Shown here one piece after another: positions 9,226-17,456 of a DNA stretch of 64,000 nt. This DNA is from Gammaproteobacteria bacterium. GTDB taxonomy: Bacteria > Pseudomonadota > Gammaproteobacteria > Steroidobacterales > Steroidobacteraceae. Position 1 is the stretch's first letter; each line of letters begins with the position of its first letter. The notes beneath the pieces are model-generated. The model made no database searches. It saw only the letters and a list, made by a program, of their open reading frames with translations, and was not told where the DNA came from. The translations under genes and the position numbers were made by a program. Location of the stretch: NCBI GenBank assembly GCA_025357915.1, contig JANYLH010000064.1, forward strand, positions 1 through 64,000, written 5' to 3'.

Positions 9226-10434
9226 TCAGTCGCGATAGATCAGTGCGCTGTCGCGCAGCTCGCTCCAAACCCGTTCTTCCGCTGCTGCCATGGCATCCAG
9301 GTCGGCCGCCGTGACCTGCGGGTCGTCGATCCATTGCCGCAGTCGCGCTCCACCGCTGATCACATCAAACGCCAGACGTGAGTGCTCGTATTCATAGGGG
9401 AAGTCGCGCCACAGCAGCGTTTCGGGTTGCAAGATGCGCTGCGCCTTGAGGATCGCGGCAACCAGTCGCCAGGGGCGGAATGAGGCATGAGCGTAATCGG
9501 GCGCGTCGACATGAATCTGCATGCCGTTGCACAGTTTCCCCATGTGCTTGTGAAACGTCGGCTCGAACCAGCATTCGCGCAACGTACAATCCGGCAGCCA
9601 GTGCGGCGCGAATCCATGCAGCCACCGCAGGGTCGCGTGCGCATCGAACTGCGGTGCGCCGACGAGTTCGAGCGGCCGGGTCGTGACGCGGCCCTCCGAC
9701 AGCGTCGTACCCTCGATCATCACCGTGCCCGCATAGCAGCGCACCATCGACAGGTTGGGCGCGTTGGGACTCGGGTTGACCCAGGAACGCTCGTGCAGCG
9801 GCCAGCCGTAGCCGGGCGCCGAGTGCGGCTGCCAGCCCTGCATTTCCACGACCTGCAGCTCCACGTCGAGCTTTAGCGTCGCAACGAACCAGCGCGCCAG
9901 TTCGCCCATCGTCAGGCCGTGACGCATCGGCATCGCGCCGGCGCCGACGAAACTTTCCCAGCCCGGCTCCAGCAACAGACCTTCGATGGGGCGACCGGCG
10001 GGATTCGGACGATCGAGTACCCACACCGGTTTGCGATGCACGGCGCAGGCCTCGAGCAGATACCGGAGCGTGGTGATGAACGTGTACACGCGGCAGCCGA
10101 TGTCCTGCAGGTCGATGAGCAGCACGTCAAAACTGTCCATCATCGCGGCCGTCGGCCGGCGCACGGCGCCATACAGACTGTAGATGGGCACGCCCAGCAC
10201 CCGATCGTTGAAGTCCGGCGACTCGACCATGTTGTCCTGCTTGTCGCCGCGCAGGCCGTGCTGCGGGCCGAAGGCCGCTGTAAGGCGCAGCTCCGGCAGG
10301 GCCGCGAGCGCATCCAGTGAGTGCGTCAGCGTCGCGGTCACCGACGCCGGGTGCGCGACCAGTGCCAGACGCCGCCCGGCCAGGGGCTTGCGCAACGCGG
10401 GCTCGGCGAGCAGGCGGTCGATGCCGAATTTCAC
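9226..10434 (-). CDS. namZ: NamZ-like exo-beta-N-acetylmuramidase (DUF1343)
   Basis: A 402-residue DUF1343 protein. Known members release N-acetylmuramic acid from the non-reducing end of peptidoglycan fragments. LVAHPASV near residue 30, FGPQHGLRGDKQDNM, and DLQDIGCRVYTF are family signatures, and VLDRPNPAGR marks the C-terminal half of the core. No signal peptide is seen from the GTG start at 10434, which suggests cytoplasmic recycling of imported muropeptides. The start overlaps the stop of the DOMON-like gene (GTGA), so this is the last gene of a three-gene wall operon after dacB. Confidence 0.88.
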   Translation of the reverse strand: MKFGIDRLLAEPALRKPLAGRRLALVAHPASVTATLTHSLDALAALPELRLTAAFGPQHGLRGDKQDNMVESPDFNDRVLGVPIYSLYGAVRRPTAAMMDSFDVLLIDLQDIGCRVYTFITTLRYLLEACAVHRKPVWVLDRPNPAGRPIEGLLLEPGWESFVGAGAMPMRHGLTMGELARWFVATLKLDVELQVVEMQGWQPHSAPGYGWPLHERSWVNPSPNAPNLSMVRCYAGTVMIEGTTLSEGRVTTRPLELVGAPQFDAHATLRWLHGFAPHWLPDCTLRECWFEPTFHKHMGKLCNGMQIHVDAPDYAHASFRPWRLVAAILKAQRILQPETLLWRDFPYEYEHSRLAFDVISGGARLRQWIDDPQVTAADLDAMAAAEERVWSELRDSALIYRD

Positions 10435-11027
10435 GGCGCAGCCGCCGTGGCGCGCGCTGCCCGGGCCGGACTGGAGAGTGCGACGGTGAATCCCGCGGCG
10501 GCATGAAAGTCGGGTTGCGCACTGGCGTGGCGGGTCGCCCAGTAGCTGAGTGAACCATCGCATGATTCGATCACCGCGGCCGGACCGAGCCGCCAACCGG
10601 CCGTCGCGCCAGCAGGCAGCTGTGCCTGCGCCTGAATCAGCAAGTGCGCGCCGCCGGGCGGAAGCAGGGCGACGCTGACCGGCTGCTGGAGCCACGGCTT
10701 CTGGCCCTGGCGACAGGCGTCGAAGCGATATGCCGCCCAGTCGCCGGAGGGCGAGAAATTGAACTCCAGATAGGATTGTTCGTCGTCGCGGCGTGCGAAC
10801 AATTCGAGGCAGGTGTGGCGCCACAGCTCATCGCGTCGGTGCGGGCTGGGTGAAACAGGCGGCAGGCGCATTCCCTGCAGGTCGCCGTGCAGCAGGTAGT
10901 CGAGCTTCAACAGGCCCTCGACGCTCAGGGTCCCCGACACGGACAGCGCATGCAGCGGGCTCGCGGCGCAGGCCGGGTGCGGCAGCAGGGGCAGGTCGCG
11001 AAACTCGGCGATGGCGGCGGTGGTCAC
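10431..11027 (-). CDS. DOMON-like domain protein
   Basis: A 198-residue protein whose body matches the DOMON-like carbohydrate/heme-binding beta-sandwich family: LWRHTCLELFARRDDEQSYL, then EFNFSPSGDWAAYRFDACR. No signal peptide is visible. The GTG at 11027 overlaps the dacB stop and the TGA overlaps the namZ start, so the three genes are tightly coupled. A longer open frame upstream lies inside dacB and was not used. A role in handling cell-wall sugars is inferred from context only. Confidence 0.8.
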   Translation of the reverse strand: MTTAAIAEFRDLPLLPHPACAASPLHALSVSGTLSVEGLLKLDYLLHGDLQGMRLPPVSPSPHRRDELWRHTCLELFARRDDEQSYLEFNFSPSGDWAAYRFDACRQGQKPWLQQPVSVALLPPGGAHLLIQAQAQLPAGATAGWRLGPAAVIESCDGSLSYWATRHASAQPDFHAAAGFTVALSSPARAARATAAAP

Positions 11028-12250
11028 GGCGCTGGTGCACCCGCAAGCGCCAACTGCGCCCGGGCGACAGCCGGGCGCGCGTCGTGCTGGTACGCCCAAG
11101 GCAGGGCGTGGAGCCGGGAGAGCAGCGCGCTCACGAAGCGGTCCTGCTGTCGCCGGGCCACGCGCACCGGGACGCCATGGTCGAGGATCGCAAAATAGAC
11201 CGTGCCGAAATCACCGGTGGAGATGGCGCCGATGAGCGCGCTCGCGCCGTAGTCGCCAAAGGTGCCGGTCTTGCCCACCACACGACCGGACTCATCCGGC
11301 GCGCTGAGCCGGTCGTGCAGCGTGCCCTCATCGACACCCGCTACCGGCAGGATATCGACCAGCCGGTGGCCGCTGTGCGCGAGCTCCTGCTCCAGCGCCC
11401 GCAGCAGCTTCACAGCCGCGCGCGGACTGAGCCGATTGCGCGGGTCGGTGCCAGCGCCGTCGCCCAGCGTGATCTCGGTGCGCATCGCCGCGGGCACCAG
11501 GCTGCGCGCCAGCGCTTCGACGGCGCCTGCGCCGCCCGCCGCGTCAGCCAGGGGCTTGAACACATTGTTCGAGTAATCGTTCAGGTGCTTGGCGAGTTCC
11601 ACCAGGGTCTGTGAGCGGTGGACCAGCAGGGGCTGGACGGCGAGCGCATCAGCCGCAACGCCGGGCGGGCCCGCGGCGCCGCCAAATTGCAGCGCCGGCG
11701 GCGGCGCGCCGGTGGGCGCAAGCGATCGCACGGCTTCCCAGGCGGCCGGCGGCGTGTTTCCCGATAGCACCTGCCGCAGGTGCGCGGCCTCGCTGTCGCT
11801 CTGCCAGTCGAAGGTGAGCGGTCCGCTGGCACGCAGTGCGCCCGTGACATGTCGCAGGCCCAGGTCGTTGAGTTGTCGCGCGACCAGCAGCGCGTTTTCG
11901 TCCACCAGGTAAGGGTCGTTGTCCCCGGTAACCAGCAAATCGCCCTCGAGCGTGCCACCCTGGATGCGGCCGCGCGCGGCAAAAGTCGTGGTGAAGCGGA
12001 AATCCGGGCCCAGCTTGCGCAGCAGTGCCAGGGTCGTCGGTACCTTGGAAACCGACGCCGGATGCACCGCCCGGTCCGCGGCCTGTGCGAGCAGGATCGT
12101 GCCATCCGCGGCCTCGACGTACACGCCCTGGCCGGCGCCGAGGGTTGAGCGGGCGAGGGCCGCCAGCGAGGTCGGTTCGCGCGCGTCCGCCGCGCCGGCA
12201 GCCAGCAGGACCGCAGCCAGCAGCCGCGGGTACAATGGGCCATTGAACAT
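11024..12250 (-). CDS. dacB: D-alanyl-D-alanine carboxypeptidase/endopeptidase (PBP4, DacB)
   Basis: A 408-residue penicillin-binding protein 4 homologue. The signal peptide is PRLLAAVLLAAGAADA. The three active-site motifs are present: SVSK (SxxK, about residue 70), SNN within HLNDYSNNVFKPL, and KTG within VVGKTGTFGDYG. It trims D-Ala or cross-links of peptidoglycan in the periplasm. ATG 12250 was chosen to begin at the signal peptide; no good ribosome site is visible. It is divergent from dcp, with only 14 bases between the starts. Confidence 0.92.
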   Translation of the reverse strand: MFNGPLYPRLLAAVLLAAGAADAREPTSLAALARSTLGAGQGVYVEAADGTILLAQAADRAVHPASVSKVPTTLALLRKLGPDFRFTTTFAARGRIQGGTLEGDLLVTGDNDPYLVDENALLVARQLNDLGLRHVTGALRASGPLTFDWQSDSEAAHLRQVLSGNTPPAAWEAVRSLAPTGAPPPALQFGGAAGPPGVAADALAVQPLLVHRSQTLVELAKHLNDYSNNVFKPLADAAGGAGAVEALARSLVPAAMRTEITLGDGAGTDPRNRLSPRAAVKLLRALEQELAHSGHRLVDILPVAGVDEGTLHDRLSAPDESGRVVGKTGTFGDYGASALIGAISTGDFGTVYFAILDHGVPVRVARRQQDRFVSALLSRLHALPWAYQHDARPAVARAQLALAGAPAP

Positions 12251-12264
12251 GGGGGGAGTATCGC

Positions 12265-14457
12265 ATGCGAACCGCCATCGCGGCCTGGGCCGCAATCACA
12301 TTCGGTGTGTCCGGAGTGGCAGCCGCCGCGGGAACAGCCGACCAGCCGCCGGCGTCACTCGCTGCCGACAACCCGTTCGCCGCGCCGAGCAAGTTGCCCT
12401 ACGGCATGCCGGCCTTCGATCGCATCAAGGACGGTGATTTCCTGCCGGCATTCGAGGCCGGGATGGCCGAGCAGCTGCGTGAGGTGCGGGCGATCACGGC
12501 CAACCCGGCGGCGCCGAACTTCGGGAATACTTCGCTGGCGCTGGAGCGTTCCGGCCAGCTGCTGATCCGCGTGCGCGAAACCTTCACCAACCTGAACGCC
12601 TCGAACAGCGACGACGCCCTGGACAAGCTCGACGGCGAGATCCAGCCGCGCCTCGCGGCCCACAACGATGCGATCAATCTGGATCCGGCGCTGTTCGCGC
12701 GCATCGATGCCCTGTACCGCAATCGCAAACACCTGCTGCTGGATTCCGAGTCCTACCAGCTGCTGATGCGCCAGCACCACATCATGGTGAGCGCGGGGGC
12801 GCAGCTGCCGGAGGCCGCCAAGGTGCGCCTGCGTGCGTGCAACACGGAAATTGCGGGGCTCATGGCGCGCTTCCGCCTGAGCCTCCTGAAAGCAAACAAC
12901 GACAGCGCGGTGGTGGTCGACAGCGAGGCGGAGCTCGACGGGCTGCCACCCGCGGAAATTGCCGCCGCGGCCGAGGCCGCGACAGCCCGCGGCCTCAAGG
13001 GCAAGTGGCTCCTGATCCTGGTCAACACCACGACGCAGCCGATGCTGGCCGAGCTTGGCAATCGCGCGCTGCGCGAGCGCTTGTATCGCGCCTCGGTGAA
13101 CCGCGGCATCGGTGGCGTCAACGACACCACCGCAACGATTGCGCGCCTGTTGCGGGTACGCGCGGAACGTGCACGGATCCTTGGCTTCAAGAGTCACGCC
13201 GCGGCGATGCTCGACGACGAAACCGCGGGCACGCCCGCCGCAGTGGACGCGATGCTGCGCCAGCTGACGCCGGCCGTGCGCGCCGGCGCCGGGCGCGAGG
13301 CCGTGGTGCTGCAGCAGTTCATCGACCGGCAGGCCGCGGCGGCGGGCTGCAAACCCGAGCGACTCCAGCCCTGGGACTGGGATTTCTACACCGCGCAGGT
13401 GCGCAAGGCCTCGTATGACTATGACCTGGCGGAGGTCAGGCCGTATTTCGAACTCAACCGCGTGCTGCAGGACGGCGTCTTCTATGCCGCGCACGAACTC
13501 TACGGCATCAGCTTTCACGAACGCACAGAACTGCCGGTCTATCATCCGGATGTACGGGTGTTCGAAGTGTTTGACGCGGACGACAAGCCGCTCGCGCTGT
13601 TTGTCGCCGATTACTTCGCGCGCAGCAACAAGCAGGGCGGCGCCTGGATGGATAATCTGGTTGATCAGTCGCACCTGTTTGGGCAGCTCCCCGTCATCAC
13701 CAACAACCTCAACATCCCCAAGCCGCCGGCCGGCGAACCGGTGCTGCTGAGTTTCGATGACGTCAACAGCCTGTTTCATGAGATGGGCCACGCGCTCCAC
13801 GGCATGCTCTCGAACGTGCAGTACCGGAGCCTTTCCGGGACGCTGACGCCCAACGACTTCGTCGAGTACCCCTCGCAGTTCAACGAAATGTGGCAGCGCG
13901 AGCCCGCAGTGCTGGCGCACTATGCCCGTCACTACCAGACCGGCGCACCGATTCCCGACGCGCTGCTGCGCAAGGTCATCGCGGCGCAGAATTTCAACCA
14001 GGGCTACGTCTATACCGAGAGACTGGCGGCCGCCGTCATCGACCTGGCTTTGCATGAAGTCACGCCGGCCCAGGCGCCGGCCGCGAAGGATATCGGCGAA
14101 TTCGAGCGCGCGGCGCTGCGCAAGGCGGGGCTGGCGCTGCCGAACGTGCCGCCGCGCTATCACGCCGGTTATTTTCGCCACATTTTTGGCGATGACTATT
14201 CCGCGCGGTACTACGCTTATACCTGGAGCGAGGTGCTGGCGCGCGATACCGGTGAGTGGATGCACCGGCACGGCGGGCTGACCCGTGCCAACGGCGAAGT
14301 GTTGCGCGAGCAGATCCTCGCGCGCGGCCGGACGCAGGAACCCGGCATGCTGTTCCGGAATTTCTACGGACGCGAGCCGGAGGTCGGGCCGCTCCTTGAC
14401 TACTACGGCCTCAAACCAGCGCAGGAACCGGCGAAGAAACTCAAGAGCGCGGACTAG
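12265..14457 (+). CDS. dcp: Peptidyl-dipeptidase Dcp-like M3 metallopeptidase, secreted
   Basis: A 730-residue M3 (thimet oligopeptidase family) zinc peptidase. The N-terminal signal peptide (about residues 1-22, ending VAAAAG) predicts a periplasmic location. The zinc motif HEMGHALH (HExxH) lies at about residue 510 and FVEYPSQFNEMW carries the third zinc ligand region. It removes C-terminal dipeptides from oligopeptides. The Shine-Dalgarno GGGGGGAG is just before ATG 12265. The final 4 bases overlap the convergent Cys-rich gene. Confidence 0.93.
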   Translation: MRTAIAAWAAITFGVSGVAAAAGTADQPPASLAADNPFAAPSKLPYGMPAFDRIKDGDFLPAFEAGMAEQLREVRAITANPAAPNFGNTSLALERSGQLLIRVRETFTNLNASNSDDALDKLDGEIQPRLAAHNDAINLDPALFARIDALYRNRKHLLLDSESYQLLMRQHHIMVSAGAQLPEAAKVRLRACNTEIAGLMARFRLSLLKANNDSAVVVDSEAELDGLPPAEIAAAAEAATARGLKGKWLLILVNTTTQPMLAELGNRALRERLYRASVNRGIGGVNDTTATIARLLRVRAERARILGFKSHAAAMLDDETAGTPAAVDAMLRQLTPAVRAGAGREAVVLQQFIDRQAAAAGCKPERLQPWDWDFYTAQVRKASYDYDLAEVRPYFELNRVLQDGVFYAAHELYGISFHERTELPVYHPDVRVFEVFDADDKPLALFVADYFARSNKQGGAWMDNLVDQSHLFGQLPVITNNLNIPKPPAGEPVLLSFDDVNSLFHEMGHALHGMLSNVQYRSLSGTLTPNDFVEYPSQFNEMWQREPAVLAHYARHYQTGAPIPDALLRKVIAAQNFNQGYVYTERLAAAVIDLALHEVTPAQAPAAKDIGEFERAALRKAGLALPNVPPRYHAGYFRHIFGDDYSARYYAYTWSEVLARDTGEWMHRHGGLTRANGEVLREQILARGRTQEPGMLFRNFYGREPEVGPLLDYYGLKPAQEPAKKLKSAD

Positions 14458-14738
14458 CGGCGTTCGCGCCGTTCGCCAGGACGGCGCCGCTCGCTGACGC
14501 GCGGCTTGACCACCGTCGTTGCGCCTTCATCGTCCACGCGGCGCGCATCGCCGCGCCGGTCGGCGTAGTGCTGGTACTTGCAGCCGCACTGACCCTGGTT
14601 GTTGCACTCGGCGAGCGGGAGCCGGGGCGCCTTGCCCGTCAGGAAGCGCTGACCGCGCAGTCGCTGCGCCGCTTCACAAGCGGTGGGCCCGGGTACGACG
14701 CCAACGGCACGCCAGGGGCTCTTCGGCGCGGTAGCCAC
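14454..14738 (-). CDS. Conserved small cysteine-containing protein
   Basis: A 94-residue basic protein starting at GTG 14738 with GAGGAA about 10 bases upstream. The core reads ACEAAQRLRGQRFLTGKAP, then LPLAECNNQGQCGCKYQHYADRR. The spaced cysteines (C, C, CxC) and YxHYxDRR end are a pattern I recognise from unnamed gammaproteobacterial proteins. No function is known; the cysteines could bind a metal. The Arg-rich tail is disordered. It is convergent with dcp and downstream of yceH on the same strand. Confidence 0.7.
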   Translation of the reverse strand: MATAPKSPWRAVGVVPGPTACEAAQRLRGQRFLTGKAPRLPLAECNNQGQCGCKYQHYADRRGDARRVDDEGATTVVKPRVSERRRPGERRERR

Positions 14739-14773
14739 TTTGGCCGTTCCTCAGTAACCCGCGTGCGCCGCGC

Positions 14774-15460
14774 TCACAGGGGCGGCTCGCGCTGCGCGCG
14801 CAGTGCGTCGAATTCGGCGCGCAACGCGCGCATTTCCGCTTCGAGGCGCTCGAGCCGCGCCTCGGCCGCCGCGCCCGGTTGCGCGGCCGTGGCGGCAGCC
14901 GCGGCCTGGGGCGCCGCGACCTCCGTGGTCAGCTCGGCGGACAGCTCGCCGGTGAGCAGCTGGGCGTAGCGTGACTCGCGTCGCCCGCTCTGGCGCGGCA
15001 GGCGCTGGACGACCGCGCCTTCAGGGCGGTTGGCCAGCGCCTCGAGCGCCTGCTCGACCTGTCCGCTGTCGGCAATGCTCGCCATGCGCGCGGCACGGCT
15101 GCGCAGTTCTCCGGGAGTCTGCGGTCCGCGCAGCAGCAGCTCGCAGACGATGGCAAGTTCCTGCGGCGTGAACCGGAGTCCGGAGAACTCCGTATTGCAG
15201 TAACAATGCTGGTACTTCGGAACGCGGCTGCCGAAACCGCTGCGCTCCATGACCACGTGCTTGCGTACCAGCACGTCGACGAGCTGCTGCACCTCGGTCT
15301 CGGCCAGCGCCATCACCGGGTCGCGGTTGCTCTTCTGGTTGCAGGCGTTGGTGAGCGCGTTGAGCGACAGCGGGTACTGGTCGGGCGTGGTGATCTGCTT
15401 CTCGATCAGGCAGCCGATCACCCGCGCTTCCGCGGCAGTCAGGATGATCTTGATGCTCAT
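14774..15460 (-). CDS. yceH: YceH family protein (DUF480)
   Basis: A 228-residue YceH homologue with tandem winged-helix-like folds. The signature segments are EARVIGCLIEKQITTPDQYP, PLSLNALTNACNQKSNRDPV and RGPQTPGELRSRA. The C-terminal 50 residues are Ala/Glu-rich and predicted as coiled coil. The role is unknown; a nucleic-acid-binding function is inferred from the fold. The ATG at 15460 overlaps the TAA of gloA (TAATG), so the pair is co-translated. Confidence 0.9.
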   Translation of the reverse strand: MSIKIILTAAEARVIGCLIEKQITTPDQYPLSLNALTNACNQKSNRDPVMALAETEVQQLVDVLVRKHVVMERSGFGSRVPKYQHCYCNTEFSGLRFTPQELAIVCELLLRGPQTPGELRSRAARMASIADSGQVEQALEALANRPEGAVVQRLPRQSGRRESRYAQLLTGELSAELTTEVAAPQAAAAATAAQPGAAAEARLERLEAEMRALRAEFDALRAQREPPL

Positions 15461-15879
15461 TACCAGCTGCCCACATTGGGCATCGATGCCCAGGGTTCCT
15501 GCGGCGCCCGTGCGCTGCCATGCTGCAGGAGCTCGAAGGAAATGCCGTCGGGCGAGCGCACGAAGGCCATGCGCCCGTCGTGCGGTGGCCGGTTGATGAT
15601 CACGCCATGGTCTTGGAGCCGCTGGCAGGTCGCGTAGATGTCGTCCACCTCGTAGGCGAGATGGCCGAAGTTGCGGCCACCCGTGTAGGCCTCCGGGTCC
15701 CAGTTATAGGTCAGCTCGACCTGGGCCGACTCGTCGCCGGGAGCGCTGAGGAACACCAAAGTGAAGCGGCCTTTCTCGTAGTCCGTCCGCTTCAGTTCGA
15801 CCAGACCCAGCGCATCACAGTAAAAGCGGCGCGCGGCCTCGAGGTCGGCCACGCGCACCATGGTGTGCAGGTACTTCAT
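15460..15879 (-). CDS. gloA: Lactoylglutathione lyase (glyoxalase I)
   Basis: A 139-residue glyoxalase I that isomerises the methylglyoxal-glutathione hemithioacetal. MKYLHTMVRVADLEAARRFY opens the first beta-alpha-beta-beta-beta unit (His metal ligand), ELTYNWDPEAYTGG and HLAYEVDDIY hold further ligands, and SFELLQ ends the active-site strand. Compared with E. coli GloA the C-terminus is slightly extended. It is a cytoplasmic detoxification enzyme, cotranscribed with yceH and perhaps with the FKBP gene 4 bases downstream on the window map. Confidence 0.93.
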   Translation of the reverse strand: MKYLHTMVRVADLEAARRFYCDALGLVELKRTDYEKGRFTLVFLSAPGDESAQVELTYNWDPEAYTGGRNFGHLAYEVDDIYATCQRLQDHGVIINRPPHDGRMAFVRSPDGISFELLQHGSARAPQEPWASMPNVGSW

Positions 15880-15883
15880 GCGC

Positions 15884-16690
15884 CTATTGCGGGTTTGCCG
15901 GCGTGGCAGGGGTCGCTGGCGCGGCAGGCGCCGCGGGCGTGGCCGGCGTCGCGGGCGTGGCCGGCATCGCGGGCGTGGCCGGCGCTGCGGCAGCGGGCGG
16001 CGGCGCCTTCACGATATCCAGCAACTCGACCTGGAAAATAAGGGTTGAACCACCCGGGATCGACGGCGGAGCGCCGCGGTCGCCGTAGGCGAGTTCCGGC
16101 GGGCAGACCACCCGGGCCTTGCCGCCGACGCTCATGTGCTGGAGCGCCTCGGTCCAGCAGGGCACGACGCCGTTGAGCTTGAACGTGGCCGGCTGGCCGC
16201 GCTTGAAGGAACTGTCGAACACGGTGCCGTCGGTCAGCGTGCCTTCATAGTTCACCTTGACCTCGTCCTCGGCCGAGGGGCTCGCGCCCGTCCCGGCCTT
16301 CGTCGTGGTCATGACGATGCCGCTGGTCGTAGTGGTGGCGCCCTTGGCGGCGGCGGCCGTGTCACGATAGGCCTTGCCGGCGGCCTTGGTTTTGGCCATG
16401 CCGGCGGTGGTGCGGCTCGTGAGCAGCGCCTGGATCTTGGGGCGATACGCTTCGACGTCGATGCCGGTCTTCTTGCCGCGCATGCCGGCGCCAAAGCCCG
16501 CCTGGACCAGCTTCATCTCAGGCTCGGTCAGGGCGAAGGGCTTGACGCTGCCGCTGAGGATTTCGCCGATCGCAAACATGAGTTTGTCGTCGTCGCTTTG
16601 CGGCGCGCCCGCGGGGGAGGCAGGTGCGGCGGCCGCGTAGGCCCCGACCGGCAGGGCACACAGCAGCAGCAAGGCAAGGATCCGGGTCAT
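15884..16690 (-). CDS. Secreted FKBP-type peptidyl-prolyl isomerase (FkpA/Mip-like) with Ala-Pro-Thr tail
   Basis: A 268-residue protein. A signal peptide (ILALLLLCALPVGAYAAA) is followed by an FkpA-type helical dimerisation domain (about residues 35-125). The FKBP domain runs about residues 140-225, with VKVNYEGTLTDGTVFDSS and PPELAYGDRG. It assists folding in the periplasm. The last 35 residues are a low-complexity run of APATPATPA units encoded by an 18-base tandem repeat. ATG 16690 gives the signal peptide directly; a longer upstream frame is not supported. Confidence 0.92.
   Translation of the reverse strand: MTRILALLLLCALPVGAYAAAAPASPAGAPQSDDDKLMFAIGEILSGSVKPFALTEPEMKLVQAGFGAGMRGKKTGIDVEAYRPKIQALLTSRTTAGMAKTKAAGKAYRDTAAAAKGATTTTSGIVMTTTKAGTGASPSAEDEVKVNYEGTLTDGTVFDSSFKRGQPATFKLNGVVPCWTEALQHMSVGGKARVVCPPELAYGDRGAPPSIPGGSTLIFQVELLDIVKAPPPAAAAPATPAMPATPATPATPAAPAAPATPATPANPQ
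15933..15985. repeat. 18-bp tandem repeat inside the FKBP gene tail
   Basis: About three units of an 18-base repeat (plus-strand unit GCGGGCGTGGCCGGCRTC), starting at 15933, 15951 and 15969. It encodes the Ala-Pro-Thr tail of the FKBP protein on the minus strand. As the unit is a multiple of three, copy-number change would keep the frame. Confidence 0.8.
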
Positions 16691-16731
16691 GAATGCTCTC
16701 CTGGTTGAATCAGGCGCGTATTCTATCGCGC

Positions 16732-17328
16732 ATGAGCGCGGCAGTTTCGAACAACGCTCCGCTGGGCGCATCCGGCACGCCGGCCAGCCGGCCGCTGCGG
16801 TTCGCGCCCGCCGCAGCCCTGGCCGGGGGCCTGGAAGCGGCCATTGCCGGGGGTGACGGCGCGGCCGGCGCGCACTGTATCCACGAGCTGTGGATGCGCG
16901 GGGAACTCGCGGTGAATATCGAAACCGCCCTCGAGCGGCTGTGGCGGGGCGCTGCGGCATCGATACCCGACTGGCTGCCGATGCGGCATATCGAATGGCT
17001 CCCCCTGGCTTACGATGTGGCCGGGCGCTTCCAGCCGCGGCGGCGCGGCCGCTCCAACATCTACATGGTGCTGCTCGACTACCGTGACTGCCGCGCGGAT
17101 TCCTACGGAATCTACGTGGGAGAGACCCGCTACCCGATCGCCGACCGGTTCGATCAGCACAAGGCGGGAATCCGCGCCGCCGGCAGCGTGCTGCGCCGCG
17201 GGCTGGAGGTGCTGGTGGGCCTGAGCACGCACCTGCAGGGCATTTCCCGCGCGGACGCCCTCGATATCGAGGAGCGCCTTGCCGTAGCACTGGGCGCCGA
17301 AGGGCTGCTGGTGCAGGGGGGGCACTAG
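16732..17328 (+). CDS. GIY-YIG-like domain protein (tentative)
   Basis: A 198-residue protein. After an Ala-rich N-terminus, residues about 105-160 read IYMVLLDYRD, YGIYVGETRY and IADRFDQHKAG. This is the strand-strand-helix order of GIY-YIG-type folds (here YMV...YVGET...RFxxH). The full nuclease active site (GIY...YIG...R...E) is not complete, so catalysis is doubtful. ATG 16732 is chosen with a -10-like TATTCT close upstream. An earlier ATG at 16693 would lie directly against the divergent FKBP start. No partner gene is evident. Confidence 0.6.
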   Translation: MSAAVSNNAPLGASGTPASRPLRFAPAAALAGGLEAAIAGGDGAAGAHCIHELWMRGELAVNIETALERLWRGAAASIPDWLPMRHIEWLPLAYDVAGRFQPRRRGRSNIYMVLLDYRDCRADSYGIYVGETRYPIADRFDQHKAGIRAAGSVLRRGLEVLVGLSTHLQGISRADALDIEERLAVALGAEGLLVQGGH

Positions 17329-17456
17329 AGTTTTTGACATAAGTCCGGGCAGAGTGCCCGGCTTCGCACAGAATCCGCCAACGCCCCGGCGGACGGGTCA
17401 AGGTTTCACGCTCCGCCGACGATACATATCGCGAGTACTGTTACCCGGGCGGGAGC

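Noticed and set aside
9226-10824. Longer NamZ start at 10824
   Set aside because: The extra 130 residues have no DUF1343 similarity and overlap the DOMON-like gene. The GTG at 10434 coincides with that gene's stop.
12355-14271. A 638-codon minus-strand frame
   Set aside because: It lies opposite dcp, which has the signal peptide, HEMGH zinc motif and proper length.
17345-17361. Hairpin CCGGGC-AGAGT-GCCCGG after the GIY-YIG-like gene as a terminator
   Set aside because: The arms are only 6 bases and no T-run follows; the T-run (about 17332) lies before the hairpin.
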